Program-made: the position numbers and the translations under genes
In this document: positions 41,793 to 49,764 of the stretch, one piece after another
How positions within the stretch are numbered: the stretch's first letter is position 1
Layout: each line of letters begins with the position of its first letter
The notes under the pieces: model-generated
Databases searched by the model: none
The model's input: the letters and a program-made list of their open reading frames with translations, nothing else
Told to the model about the DNA's origin: nothing
Source: Methylocapsa sp. S129
GTDB lineage: Bacteria > Pseudomonadota > Alphaproteobacteria > Rhizobiales > Beijerinckiaceae
DNA: 64,000 bases
Direction: 5' to 3'
Assembly: GCF_009765995.1 (NCBI RefSeq)
Contig: NZ_LMUI01000011.1
Location: forward strand, 1,075,876-1,139,875

Positions 41793-43484
41793 TCAGAAAT
41801 GATAGGCCGACTGTACGAAGACCTGGGCAAGCTGGGTGCGAAAGGTTGCGACCTGGGCGCCGCCGCCTGGCGTAACGTCCTGAAACAGCACATGGCCTTT
41901 GGCGTTCATCGACCAAAAGCGGCCGCCGATTCCGATGTCGAAATTGTGCGAAAGGGCGTAGTTCAACTCCGCCTCGAGTTGATAGCCGTTCGAACCGCTG
42001 CCGGTTTCCGGGATCGCGCCCGAGAAATCTTCCGGCTCTCTGAGCCAGTGATCGTTGCTGCCGTTGAAGCCGATATAGGGCAGCCAGGCGGCTTCCGCGC
42101 GAAGGGAGAAGCCGGCGGGCAGGGTCATCTCTCCTGCGATCCCGAGACGGACCGACCGCCAGACGCCTACATCGGTGATCGTCAGGTTGGACGACGCCAC
42201 GTCTCCGGGCGGACAGATATCCGCATTGCCGGCCGTTTGCGTGCAGCCGAAGGCGTTGAAGGTTTGGTTGAGATAATGATAGCCGGCAAAGCCGCCCAGT
42301 TTGTACCAGGAGCCTTGCATCGCGTAATAGCCGACGTCGATGTCGGCATAGCTTAGGTGGCCATCGCTTTGCGGACTGTTGGTCGAGGAATAGGGCGATG
42401 TGTCCGGGGGAAAGTCCTCGTCCTGTAGGTAACCGCGCATCTCCTTGCCGATGGCGGCGAAACCTTTCGCGAAAAGTCCGGAACTGGTCTCGTCGAGCCT
42501 TCCGTAGATCTCGGCGGTGTCGGCCGTCGGGTTGTGATAGGTGAGCTGCGAAACCTTCGTGGCGCCAGTGAAGTCATACAGCTTCATCTGAGCGCTGCTT
42601 GTCGACATGCCGGCGCGCACCCCGAAGGTTCCAACGATATCGGCGCTGGAATCTGGCGCCGCCGCGACAGCGGACGCATCGCTCGAACCGTCGAATTCAT
42701 AGTTCAAGGCAAGTCGCAATGCATAGCCCTTGAACGCAAAGGTCGAGTCCGATTTTGGCGTCGCGTCGCCATTTGAATAAATGAAATTGGCGATTCCGAC
42801 ATCATGGGTTTCGCCAAGATCGTAATAGAGAAACTCGCCGCCGATCGACCATTGCGGACCCAGCGCATATTCCACGCCGCCGCCGGCCGCCCAGCCGACC
42901 GCCGTGTCGCTACGCGCGCCCGCATATGCGGCGCCGCTATCGAACGTCAAGCTGGTCGATGTTCGCGTCTGGCCAAAGGCGAGGCCTGCCGTCGCGTAAA
43001 GGAGCATGTCGTCGATCGGCGTGAATCCGACGCGTCCGCGAATCGTGCCCAGACTCTGGAGCTGCTGCGACTGCGTCGTCGTGAAGGGCGTCGCGGGCGG
43101 TTCGCCGGTATAGGCGCCGGAAGCTGTTTGCGTCGTTTTCGCGCCGCCGACGAGATCATAATCCGCGACCGCTCCGATGACGAAACTGCCCCATTGCTTG
43201 TTGAAGCCGGCCTGTCCGCCAACCATCAGTCCGCGCGAAGAGAAACTATAGGAGCCGGGAATCCCCGTCGTGACCAGCGATGGCGGAAACCAGATCTGCG
43301 TCTCGCTTTGGCCGGGCGCCCAGAGGCCGCCGCCGTTGATTCCGACCGTAAATCCGTTCCAGCGCGGGCCCGAGGGGACTGAGTCTTGCACCGGGGTTGG
43401 CGCCATGACGTCAAGATCGGCCGCAAAGGCGCCGCCGCCGGAGCCTGCGACGCATAAGAGGATGAGGATGACGTATCGATTCAC
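41793..43484 (-). CDS. Double-barrel outer-membrane protein: Omp31-like plus omptin-like
   Basis: This is a 563-residue protein with a GTG start and signal peptide of about 21 residues (LILLCVAGSGGGAFA). Residues 40-265 form an Omp31-type barrel (WNGFTVGINGGGLW, GTIRGRVGFTPIDDMLLYAT, WSIGGEFLYYDLGE). Residues about 285-563 resemble the omptin proteases: KVSQLTYHNPTADTAEIYGR, then LQDEDF with Asp 355 and Asp 357 at the place of OmpT Asp83/Asp85, and LSYADIDVGYY. At the place of the OmpT Asp210-x-His212 pair it has Asn-Asp-His (477-479). So the first acid pair is kept, but the position three before Trp is Asn. It ends VQSAYHF, a proper barrel end. Protease activity is uncertain. Confidence 0.7.
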   Translation of the reverse strand: MNRYVILILLCVAGSGGGAFAADLDVMAPTPVQDSVPSGPRWNGFTVGINGGGLWAPGQSETQIWFPPSLVTTGIPGSYSFSSRGLMVGGQAGFNKQWGSFVIGAVADYDLVGGAKTTQTASGAYTGEPPATPFTTTQSQQLQSLGTIRGRVGFTPIDDMLLYATAGLAFGQTRTSTSLTFDSGAAYAGARSDTAVGWAAGGGVEYALGPQWSIGGEFLYYDLGETHDVGIANFIYSNGDATPKSDSTFAFKGYALRLALNYEFDGSSDASAVAAAPDSSADIVGTFGVRAGMSTSSAQMKLYDFTGATKVSQLTYHNPTADTAEIYGRLDETSSGLFAKGFAAIGKEMRGYLQDEDFPPDTSPYSSTNSPQSDGHLSYADIDVGYYAMQGSWYKLGGFAGYHYLNQTFNAFGCTQTAGNADICPPGDVASSNLTITDVGVWRSVRLGIAGEMTLPAGFSLRAEAAWLPYIGFNGSNDHWLREPEDFSGAIPETGSGSNGYQLEAELNYALSHNFDIGIGGRFWSMNAKGHVLFQDVTPGGGAQVATFRTQLAQVFVQSAYHF

Positions 43485-43513
43485 GCGCCGTCTCGGGTTG
43501 CCGGTGCGGAACG

Positions 43514-43532
43514 TTAACCTTAACTTGGTTAA
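43514..43532. promoter_or_regulatory. Cluster of three TTAA words upstream of the double-barrel gene
   Basis: TTAA occurs at 43514, 43520 and 43529 (TTAACCTTAACTTGGTTAA), 30 bases before the start codon. TTAA-containing half-sites are the core of CtrA boxes in this class, but the spacing here is two and five bases, not the usual seven. A regulator site is possible. Confidence 0.3.
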
Positions 43533-43566
43533 TGAATTCTCGCGCGGCGCCGGATCGGGCGGTTGC

Positions 43567-44553
43567 CTAAGGCGCCGGGCCTGGCGCGCGCCATCCATCG
43601 GCGAACGCGCAAGTCCTGAAGAACGCCATCATGCGTTCGGCGAAGGCGCGACGCGCGGGCGTTTTCCGCGGCCTGCCCGGGCGCAGGCCCTTCGCAGGGG
43701 GCTGGGCGAGATAGTCAGGCCATGGCGAAGCGGCGAACCAGGCCTGGTAGTCCCGCGCAAAGCGCGCTTCTCCACGCCAAACGTCGAGATTCCATGGTTT
43801 GGGATGATTGACGAAATGCAGGGCGATCGGGTCGATCGGCGCCTCCAAATCGAGAAGAAAAAAGTCGCCCATGAAATTGTATCGCGGCGATAGCGGCGCA
43901 AAGCCGCCCGCGATCAGTTCATTGAGCGCGCTTTGCTCCATGAAGGGGTAGCGGCCGGGCACCGCGCGCAATGCGGCCAGCGCGCGTTCGCCGAGCTCAA
44001 GCGCGCTCCATCGCGCCCGGTCGATCGCCATCAGGCCGGCGTTGAAATAGGGCGTCTTTTCGCCGAGGCCGAGCGTGCGCCGATGGCGCTGGAAGCTGCG
44101 CGCCAGCGCGCCGCCGTTGAAATCCATCAGGAAGAGCATGTCATAGGCCGCGGCGATCGGCGCGCCGCCAAGATCGATTTCGGCGAGCCGGCCGAGGCCC
44201 GGACGCCGGATCAGCATATCGGAATCGACCGAGACGATGCGCGCGTAGGACTCAGGCAAGACCCGATCGAGGAACAGGCGCCGAAACACCGCGCGCGAAA
44301 AGCGGCCGCGGCCCGGCGTATCGCGATCGAACGACGAAAAATCGACGCAGAGCAGGTTAATTCGGGCGCGCAACGCCGGATCAAGCTGCGCGAAACCGGG
44401 CGCGACATCGGCTTCCTCGCAGATGATGAAGAGATCGAAGGCGCCGGCATCCGCTTGCGCGAGGATGGTGGAGGCGGTGAACGCCGCCTGGCGAAAGAAG
44501 GCCAGATCAGGCGTGAGGCAGACGGCGGTCTTCACGAAAGGCGCCGTCGTCAA
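43567..44553 (-). CDS. GT8-like glycosyltransferase
   Basis: This is a 328-residue cytoplasmic enzyme. It has AVCLTPDLAFFRQAAFTAST at the start, the DxD motif in IVSVDSDMLIRRP (metal and nucleotide-sugar binding) near residue 110, and YFNAGLMAIDRARW near 168, which is the GT8 hallmark. HFVNHPKPW near 245 holds the late conserved His and Lys-Pro-Trp. Such enzymes add hexose or hexuronate to surface glycans. The TTG at 44553 overlaps the mipZ stop; a GTG at 44535 is an alternative. Translation is thus coupled to mipZ. The acceptor is unknown. Confidence 0.8.
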   Translation of the reverse strand: MTTAPFVKTAVCLTPDLAFFRQAAFTASTILAQADAGAFDLFIICEEADVAPGFAQLDPALRARINLLCVDFSSFDRDTPGRGRFSRAVFRRLFLDRVLPESYARIVSVDSDMLIRRPGLGRLAEIDLGGAPIAAAYDMLFLMDFNGGALARSFQRHRRTLGLGEKTPYFNAGLMAIDRARWSALELGERALAALRAVPGRYPFMEQSALNELIAGGFAPLSPRYNFMGDFFLLDLEAPIDPIALHFVNHPKPWNLDVWRGEARFARDYQAWFAASPWPDYLAQPPAKGLRPGRPRKTPARRAFAERMMAFFRTCAFADGWRAPGPAP

Positions 44554-45482
44554 GAGAAGTCATGGGCGTCGGCGCTCGGCGCCCGGTAAAAATCCGATAC
44601 GCGCGCATGCCACAGGCGACGCGATTCGATGTGCTCGACGCCCGGCGTCCGGGTCGGCAATTGCAGGGATTCGACGAGGTTTTCGATCTCCTGCCGCGCG
44701 CTCTGCTGCGAAGACGTCAACGCGCCTTTCTGCGCGCCTTGTTCGATCGCGTCGAGCGCAGTCAGTCCGATGGGGAAAAGCTCGCGGAAAATGACCCGGT
44801 CATGGAAGCCGTCGGCGATGCGAAACCTGAGTTCGGCGCCGATCCGGGCGATGCTGATGGCGATTTGCTTGGCATTGTTGTTGGCCAGCGAGGCCATGCG
44901 GTTGCGCACCATGATCCAGTCGATGACGCCATTGTCGACGAGTTGGCGTTTGCGGCGCGCCTCAAGCACGAGGTCGGCGTAATGGGCGACCGCGCCGCGC
45001 TGCTTGCGGTCGTGGTTGACCCGCGAAAAAACGTCGACATCGATATAGCTGTCGTTGAGCGGCGAAATCAGCGTATCGGCGAGCGAATGGGCCAGACGCA
45101 TGAGATAGCTGTCGGAGGCCGGCGTATCGATGACGACGAATTCGTAATCGTGTTCGACGGCGCCGATGGCGGCGGCGAAGTCGGCGAATTCGCGCGCCTC
45201 GTTCTCGCGCAGATCGGCGGATTCGCCGCGCCCCATGGCGCAATGATGCGGCAATTCGATCGGCCAATTGGCGTTGGCCGACCACGAGCGCCGATTTTCG
45301 AAGAAGCGGGTCAGCGTCTGCTGGCGCGTATCGAGATCGATCGATGCGACCCGATAGCCCGCTTTGAGCAAAGCGACCGTCACATGGATCGAAATCGTCG
45401 ATTTGCCGGCGCCGCCCTTCTCATTGCCGACGACAATGACATGGGCGCTGCGCAGATCGGAGGAATCGCTGTCGAAGTCCAT
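44550..45482 (-). CDS. mipZ: MipZ division-site positioning ATPase
   Basis: This is a 310-residue ParA/MinD-type ATPase. The deviant Walker A is EKGGAGKST with signature Lys 22, and VIDTPASDSYLMRLAHSLAD holds the Walker B and switch. FSRVNHDRKQRG and DWIMVRNRM are typical of MipZ. In Caulobacter MipZ binds ParB at the poles and blocks FtsZ polymerisation there, so that division happens at midcell. It is widespread in alphaproteobacteria without MinCDE. It is first in a two-gene unit with the glycosyltransferase, with which it overlaps by four bases. Confidence 0.88.
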   Translation of the reverse strand: MDFDSDSSDLRSAHVIVVGNEKGGAGKSTISIHVTVALLKAGYRVASIDLDTRQQTLTRFFENRRSWSANANWPIELPHHCAMGRGESADLRENEAREFADFAAAIGAVEHDYEFVVIDTPASDSYLMRLAHSLADTLISPLNDSYIDVDVFSRVNHDRKQRGAVAHYADLVLEARRKRQLVDNGVIDWIMVRNRMASLANNNAKQIAISIARIGAELRFRIADGFHDRVIFRELFPIGLTALDAIEQGAQKGALTSSQQSARQEIENLVESLQLPTRTPGVEHIESRRLWHARVSDFYRAPSADAHDFS

Positions 45483-45715
45483 GAATGTCGCCGAATCGCT
45501 TACGCAATATGCTCAAGCCATTCATAATATTTTTCTTGGCGTTCGGCCAATAGGGCGATGGGCTTGCGGCCGGCGGCAGGTTCCGGGGTCATCTTTGCGT
45601 GATCGCCGAGAGGAGGAACAAAACGGGGGCTTCCACAACCCGAATTGCCGGTTATGGTCTGCCCGGTCTTTTGAGGCTATGCCCATCTTTTGAAACAATC
45701 GGCGGAGTCAAAGCA

Positions 45716-46156
45716 ATGGAATTCCTGCACACCATGATCCGCGTCACCGATCTCGAGGCGTCGCTTGATTTTTTCATCGGCAAGTTCGGGCTGGTGGAGA
45801 CGCGGCGCATCAATAACGAAAAGGGGCGCTACACCCTGGTTTTCCTCGCCGCTCCCGGCGACGCCGCGCAGGCGGCGAAAACCCAGGCGCCGCTGATCGA
45901 ACTGACCCACAACTGGGATCCGGAAGTCTATACCGGCGGCCGGAATTTCGGCCATCTCGCCTATCGCGTCGACGACATCTACGCCTTTTGCGATAAGTTG
46001 ATGAAAGCGGGCGTGACGATCAACCGGCCGCCGCGCGACGGCCATATGGCTTTCGTGCGCACGCCCGACAATATTTCGATCGAGCTGATCCAGAAAGACG
46101 GCTCCCTGCCGCCCGCCGAGCCCTGGCTTTCGATGCCCAATACGGGGGTGTGGTGA
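45716..46156 (+). CDS. gloA: Lactoylglutathione lyase (glyoxalase I)
   Basis: This is a 146-residue VOC-fold enzyme that isomerises the methylglyoxal-glutathione adduct to lactoylglutathione. Metal ligands His 5, Glu 62 (LIELTHNW), His 80 (NFGHLAYRV) and Glu 123 (ISIELIQ) are all present. The sequence is close to bacterial GloA throughout. GGCGGAG lies before the ATG; the frame extends to 45599 without family features. It stands alone, followed by a palindromic repeat. Confidence 0.92.
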   Translation: MEFLHTMIRVTDLEASLDFFIGKFGLVETRRINNEKGRYTLVFLAAPGDAAQAAKTQAPLIELTHNWDPEVYTGGRNFGHLAYRVDDIYAFCDKLMKAGVTINRPPRDGHMAFVRTPDNISIELIQKDGSLPPAEPWLSMPNTGVW

Positions 46157-46203
46157 GCCTCGCCAGCGTACGAAGCTGGCAATCTTGATTTCCGCGCAAC
46201 TTA

Positions 46204-46312
46204 CGTCATGGCCGGGCTCGTCCCGGCCACCCACGCGGCGCCGTTGCAAGAAACTCTCAAGGCTGGCGGCGACGGATCGGCGTGGATGCCCGGCACAAGG
46301 CCGGGCATGACG
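46204..46312. repeat. Palindromic intergenic repeat, second locus
   Basis: CGTCATGGCCGGGCTCGTCC (46204-46223) and, at the other end, GTGGATGCCCGGCACAAGGC with CCGGGCATGACG up to 46312 form an inverted pair around a 50-base centre. It is the same family as 29785-29941. It lies between convergent genes. Confidence 0.8.
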
Positions 46313-46349
46313 CGCGGAGGTTGCAAGGACTTCCGGCGTGGAGACCCGT

Positions 46350-47210
46350 TCAAGAGCCGCACCCGCCGCGCAATTTCGCCAGCGCCGCCGGGAACCGGCG
46401 CGAGAGCGGCGCGGTGACGCTTCCCAGCTCCACCGTATAGTCGCCCGACCCCTCTGGTTTCAGCGCGGTCATTTGTCCGGCATTGACCAGCCATGACCGG
46501 TGCGTGCGCAGGAAGCCGCGCGGGCCGAGTTCGCTTTCGAGCGTCGACAGCGGCGAGCGCATCAACAGCTTGCGCTGGTCCTTGAGCACGAATTCGACAT
46601 AGTTTCCCGCCGAGGCGATGGCCAGAACCTGATCCAGCCGCACGCGGGTGAGCCTGGAGCCGTCGCGGATATCGAAAGTCAGCGTCTGTCCAGGCGTTTC
46701 GATCAGCGACAATTGACGCAGCAAATGTTCGACGAGCGCGGCGGCCGCCGCGAATATCGCATAACTGATGGCGTCCTTGGCGAGTTCGTAGCCGAAATGG
46801 GGAAGGAACGCGCCGAATTCGTAATGCGCGCCGCCAAACCAGTAGACGAGCTTGCGCAAGCCGATGAAACCCGTGACGTGGGCGAGCGAGAAGATCAGCA
46901 TCGCCGGGACGTGAATCAACAGCTTCCAGCGCGGCCGCACTCTGAGCGGCGCGATGCGGCACGCGACCCAGGGGATCCACAGGAACAGGATGAAGGCGAG
47001 CCCGCTCGACCCCTCCCAGAGGATGGGAGCGGCAAGGCCGTATTGCGGTTGCTCGTGGTGGGTGGTGATGACGTTGATGGCGTTGATGGCCCCGACCATC
47101 GCCACGGCGACCGCGTAGCAATAGAGAAGCGTGCGTCGGGCGACGCCGCTCGTCCCCAAAGCGTCGCCGCTCATCCCAAGCCATTGCCAGACATCACCCA
47201 TCGGGTGCAT
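46350..47210 (-). CDS. Membrane-anchored LytTR regulator
   Basis: This is a 286-residue protein. Four or so hydrophobic segments lie between about residues 25 and 155 (TLLYCYAVAVAMVGAINAIN, SGLAFILFLWIPWVACRI, LLIHVPAMLIFSLAHVTGF, AISYAIFAAAAALVEHLL). A C-terminal LytTR DNA-binding domain follows at about 180-280 (VRLDQVLAIASAGNYVEFVL, RTHRSWLVNAGQM). There is no receiver domain, so it senses through its membrane part. The start was placed at the ATG at 47210; another at 47291 would add 27 residues. It is divergent from the flavin oxidase, its probable target. Confidence 0.8.
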   Translation of the reverse strand: MHPMGDVWQWLGMSGDALGTSGVARRTLLYCYAVAVAMVGAINAINVITTHHEQPQYGLAAPILWEGSSGLAFILFLWIPWVACRIAPLRVRPRWKLLIHVPAMLIFSLAHVTGFIGLRKLVYWFGGAHYEFGAFLPHFGYELAKDAISYAIFAAAAALVEHLLRQLSLIETPGQTLTFDIRDGSRLTRVRLDQVLAIASAGNYVEFVLKDQRKLLMRSPLSTLESELGPRGFLRTHRSWLVNAGQMTALKPEGSGDYTVELGSVTAPLSRRFPAALAKLRGGCGS

Positions 47211-47340
47211 GCCGTCACCGCGACCTTCCCCCGGAGCGCCGCGTTTGGAAGAAGAGGTGCGTTCCGCGGGTGCGGACAGGCTCGGTCTCATGGCGCAAGC
47301 CACATTAAAGGACCGCGGCCGGAAGGGCAAAGGTGGGACG

Positions 47341-49140
47341 ATGCACAGACGAAACATGCTCAAGGGAATGGCGGCGGTCATCGCGCTGCAATCCGATCTC
47401 CTGTCCCAGCTTGCGGCCAACGCCGCTGCGACCTCCGCGTTCAGCCGCGTGCGGCCCGGCGACGCCGCATGGCCGAGCGCCGCAAGCTGGGCCAAGCTGA
47501 ACGAGGCGGTCGGCGGCAATCTGATCGCCGCGCCTTCCCCATTCGGCGCCTGTGCGACCGACGCCGGCAGCGCGCCTTGCGTCGACGCGCTGGCCAATAT
47601 CCGCAATCCCTTCTACCTCGGCGACCAGCCAGGGGGCACGCAGGTTTCCGGTTGGCTCGACGCCTGGACGCCGGCGCCCAGCGCCTATGCGGTGAAGGCC
47701 CGGTCGAGCGGCGATGTCGCGGCGGCGGTGAATTTCGCGCGCGACAACAATCTGCGCCTCGTCGTGAAGGGCGCGGGCCACAGCTATCAGGGAACTTCGA
47801 ACGCGCCCGATTCGCTGCTGATCTGGACGCGCGCGATGGACAAGGTGACGCTGCATGATTCCTTCGCGCCGCAAGGCTGCGAAGGCAAAATCGCGCCCGG
47901 TCCCGCGGTCAGCGCCGAAGCGGGCGCGGTGTGGATCGACCTCTATCACGCCGTCACGAGCGAGGCCGGCCGCTATGTGCAGGGCGGCGGCTGCACCGAC
48001 GTCGGCGTGGCGGGCCTGATTCAAAGCGGCGGCTTCGGCAGCTTCTCGAAGGGTTTTGGGTCGGCGGCCGCGGGCCTGCTCGAAGCCGAGATCGTCACCG
48101 CTGACGGCGCGGTGCGCATTGCGAACGCCTGCACCAATCCGGATCTGTTTTGGGCGATCAAGGGCGGCGGCGGCGGAAGCTGGGGCGTGGTCACGCGCGT
48201 GACGCTGCGCACGCACGACCTGCCCGCGTTCTTGGGCGGCGCCTGGGGAACCATCAAGGCGCAATCGGACGACGCCTTCCGGCGCCTGATCGCCCGCTTC
48301 CTCGCGTTCTATGCCGAAAGTCTCTTCAATCCGCACTGGGGCGAACAGATCGGACTGGGATCGGACAATATTCTCAAGCTGTCGATGGTGTGCCAGGGCC
48401 TCGACACCCCGCAGGCGAGCGCGGTTTGGCAGCCTTTCTTCGATTGGGTCAAAGCATCGCCGGAGGACTTTGACCTCAGCGCCAGCCACGGCGCGGGCGC
48501 CTTGCCGGCGCGCCACTTCTGGGATGTCGCGGGCAGCCATTTCATGATCGCCGATTCCCGCGCCGGCGTTCCCGCCTTTCATGGCTGGTGGCGGGGCGAT
48601 CAGGATCAGGTTGGCATGTTCCTGCATGGCTACGAATCGCTTTGGCTGCCGGCGTCCTTGCTGCGGGAGGCGGAGCGGCAGCGCTTCGCCGACGCGCTGT
48701 TCGCGGCGAGTCGCATCAAGAAAGTCGACCTGCATTTCAACAAGGGATTGGCCGGCGCGCCGGACGAGGCCATCGCGGCCGCTAGGGATACGGCGACCAA
48801 CCCGGCCATGACCGAGGCTTTTGCGCTCGCCATCATCGCCGATGGCGAGGGTCCGCGCTATCCCGGCCTCGCGCGGCCCGCACTCGATGTGGCTACGGCG
48901 CGCAAGCACGCGCGCGCGATCGATCTTGCCGCCCTCGAACTGCGCAGAGTGGCGCCGGACGCGGGATCCTATGTCTCCGAGAGCAATTATTTTGTCGCGT
49001 CGTGGCAGGACGCTTTCTGGGGATCGAACTATCCGCGCCTGCGCGCTGTCAAGGCGAAATACGATCCAGGCGGTCTGTTCTTCGTGCGCCATGGCGTTGG
49101 CAGCGAGGGCTGGTCCGATGACGGGTTTACGAGGGGCTGA
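47341..49140 (+). CDS. Tat-exported FAD oxidase, berberine-bridge type
   Basis: This is a 599-residue flavoprotein. The N-terminus MHRRNMLKGMAAVIALQSD looks like a Tat leader. The FAD_binding_4 domain has VVKGAGHSYQGTS, with the His (about 147) that binds the flavin 8-alpha carbon, and GGGCTDVGVAGLIQSGGFG with a Cys (about 218) that matches the second covalent link in bicovalent flavoproteins. The C-terminal BBE domain ends YPRLRAVKAKYDPGGLFFVRHG. Such oxidases act on sugars, alcohols or alkaloid-like molecules and make H2O2, here in the periplasm. A GGTGGGACG precedes the ATG. The divergent LytTR gene probably controls it. Confidence 0.82.
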   Translation: MHRRNMLKGMAAVIALQSDLLSQLAANAAATSAFSRVRPGDAAWPSAASWAKLNEAVGGNLIAAPSPFGACATDAGSAPCVDALANIRNPFYLGDQPGGTQVSGWLDAWTPAPSAYAVKARSSGDVAAAVNFARDNNLRLVVKGAGHSYQGTSNAPDSLLIWTRAMDKVTLHDSFAPQGCEGKIAPGPAVSAEAGAVWIDLYHAVTSEAGRYVQGGGCTDVGVAGLIQSGGFGSFSKGFGSAAAGLLEAEIVTADGAVRIANACTNPDLFWAIKGGGGGSWGVVTRVTLRTHDLPAFLGGAWGTIKAQSDDAFRRLIARFLAFYAESLFNPHWGEQIGLGSDNILKLSMVCQGLDTPQASAVWQPFFDWVKASPEDFDLSASHGAGALPARHFWDVAGSHFMIADSRAGVPAFHGWWRGDQDQVGMFLHGYESLWLPASLLREAERQRFADALFAASRIKKVDLHFNKGLAGAPDEAIAAARDTATNPAMTEAFALAIIADGEGPRYPGLARPALDVATARKHARAIDLAALELRRVAPDAGSYVSESNYFVASWQDAFWGSNYPRLRAVKAKYDPGGLFFVRHGVGSEGWSDDGFTRG

Positions 49141-49229
49141 CGGGCTCGCGGGAGATATCCTGCACGAATTCGCGCGCCAGGAGGATGAGGATACCGTCGC
49201 GAATATCGAACAGGGCGAAGCGAGTTCGA

Positions 49230-49526
49230 TCAGAAGGCGTAGATGGCGTCGCGTTCCGCGCTCGGCCGAACAAAAGGCTTCAAGCCTTCCCGGTTCGCGA
49301 CATCGACGCGCATGGGGAACAAGGCCTCGATAAACTGGACGATTCCGACATACTGGAACAAGCCGATGCGTGCGTCCGGCGCAATTTCGACCATGATGTC
49401 GACATCGCTATCGGGCCGCTGCTCGTCGCGAGCCATGGAGCCAAACAGCGCGGCATGCGCGACCCCCCGGGCTCGAAGGTCGGCCTCGCTTTGCCTCAGC
49501 TTCTCGATGATCTCGTCGCGTTTCAT
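49230..49526 (-). CDS. MNT-type nucleotidyltransferase (orphan antitoxin-like)
   Basis: This is a 98-residue protein of the pol-beta superfamily. The catalytic pattern GSMARDEQRPDSDVDIMVE (about residues 29-47) is complete, with the two Asp of SDVD. MNT proteins act as AMPylating antitoxins together with a HEPN toxin, usually the next gene. No HEPN (DUF86) gene is visible on either side here, so it is either orphan or its partner was lost. It lies between the flavin oxidase and xdhA, on the opposite strand. Confidence 0.8.
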   Translation of the reverse strand: MKRDEIIEKLRQSEADLRARGVAHAALFGSMARDEQRPDSDVDIMVEIAPDARIGLFQYVGIVQFIEALFPMRVDVANREGLKPFVRPSAERDAIYAF

Positions 49527-49764
49527 AGGGCGAGTATAGCATCACGGTCACAATGTGCTCAATTCACTTGCGTCTAGCCTGTTTCGCTTTCGAGGCGCAG
49601 CTTGCCTAAACCGTTACCTCCTGCGGCGCGAAGAGCCGGCGACGGGGCTCCTGGCCGCGCTTAACGGATTTCTCGATAAGTGCTTTGGCGGGGGTCGATA
49701 GAGCGAAACCTTTTGTTTTGTACGATTTGGCCGCATGATTGGGTCCGTCGATAGAGCTTTCGAG

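Noticed and set aside
47305-49092. A 595-codon minus-strand frame opposite the flavin oxidase
   Set aside because: The oxidase with His and Cys flavin sites is clearly the gene; this frame is Arg/His-rich without features.
49141-49240. Possible HEPN toxin partner downstream of the MNT gene
   Set aside because: Reading all minus-strand frames here gives only a short piece (FDIRDGILILLAREF) without HEPN motifs.
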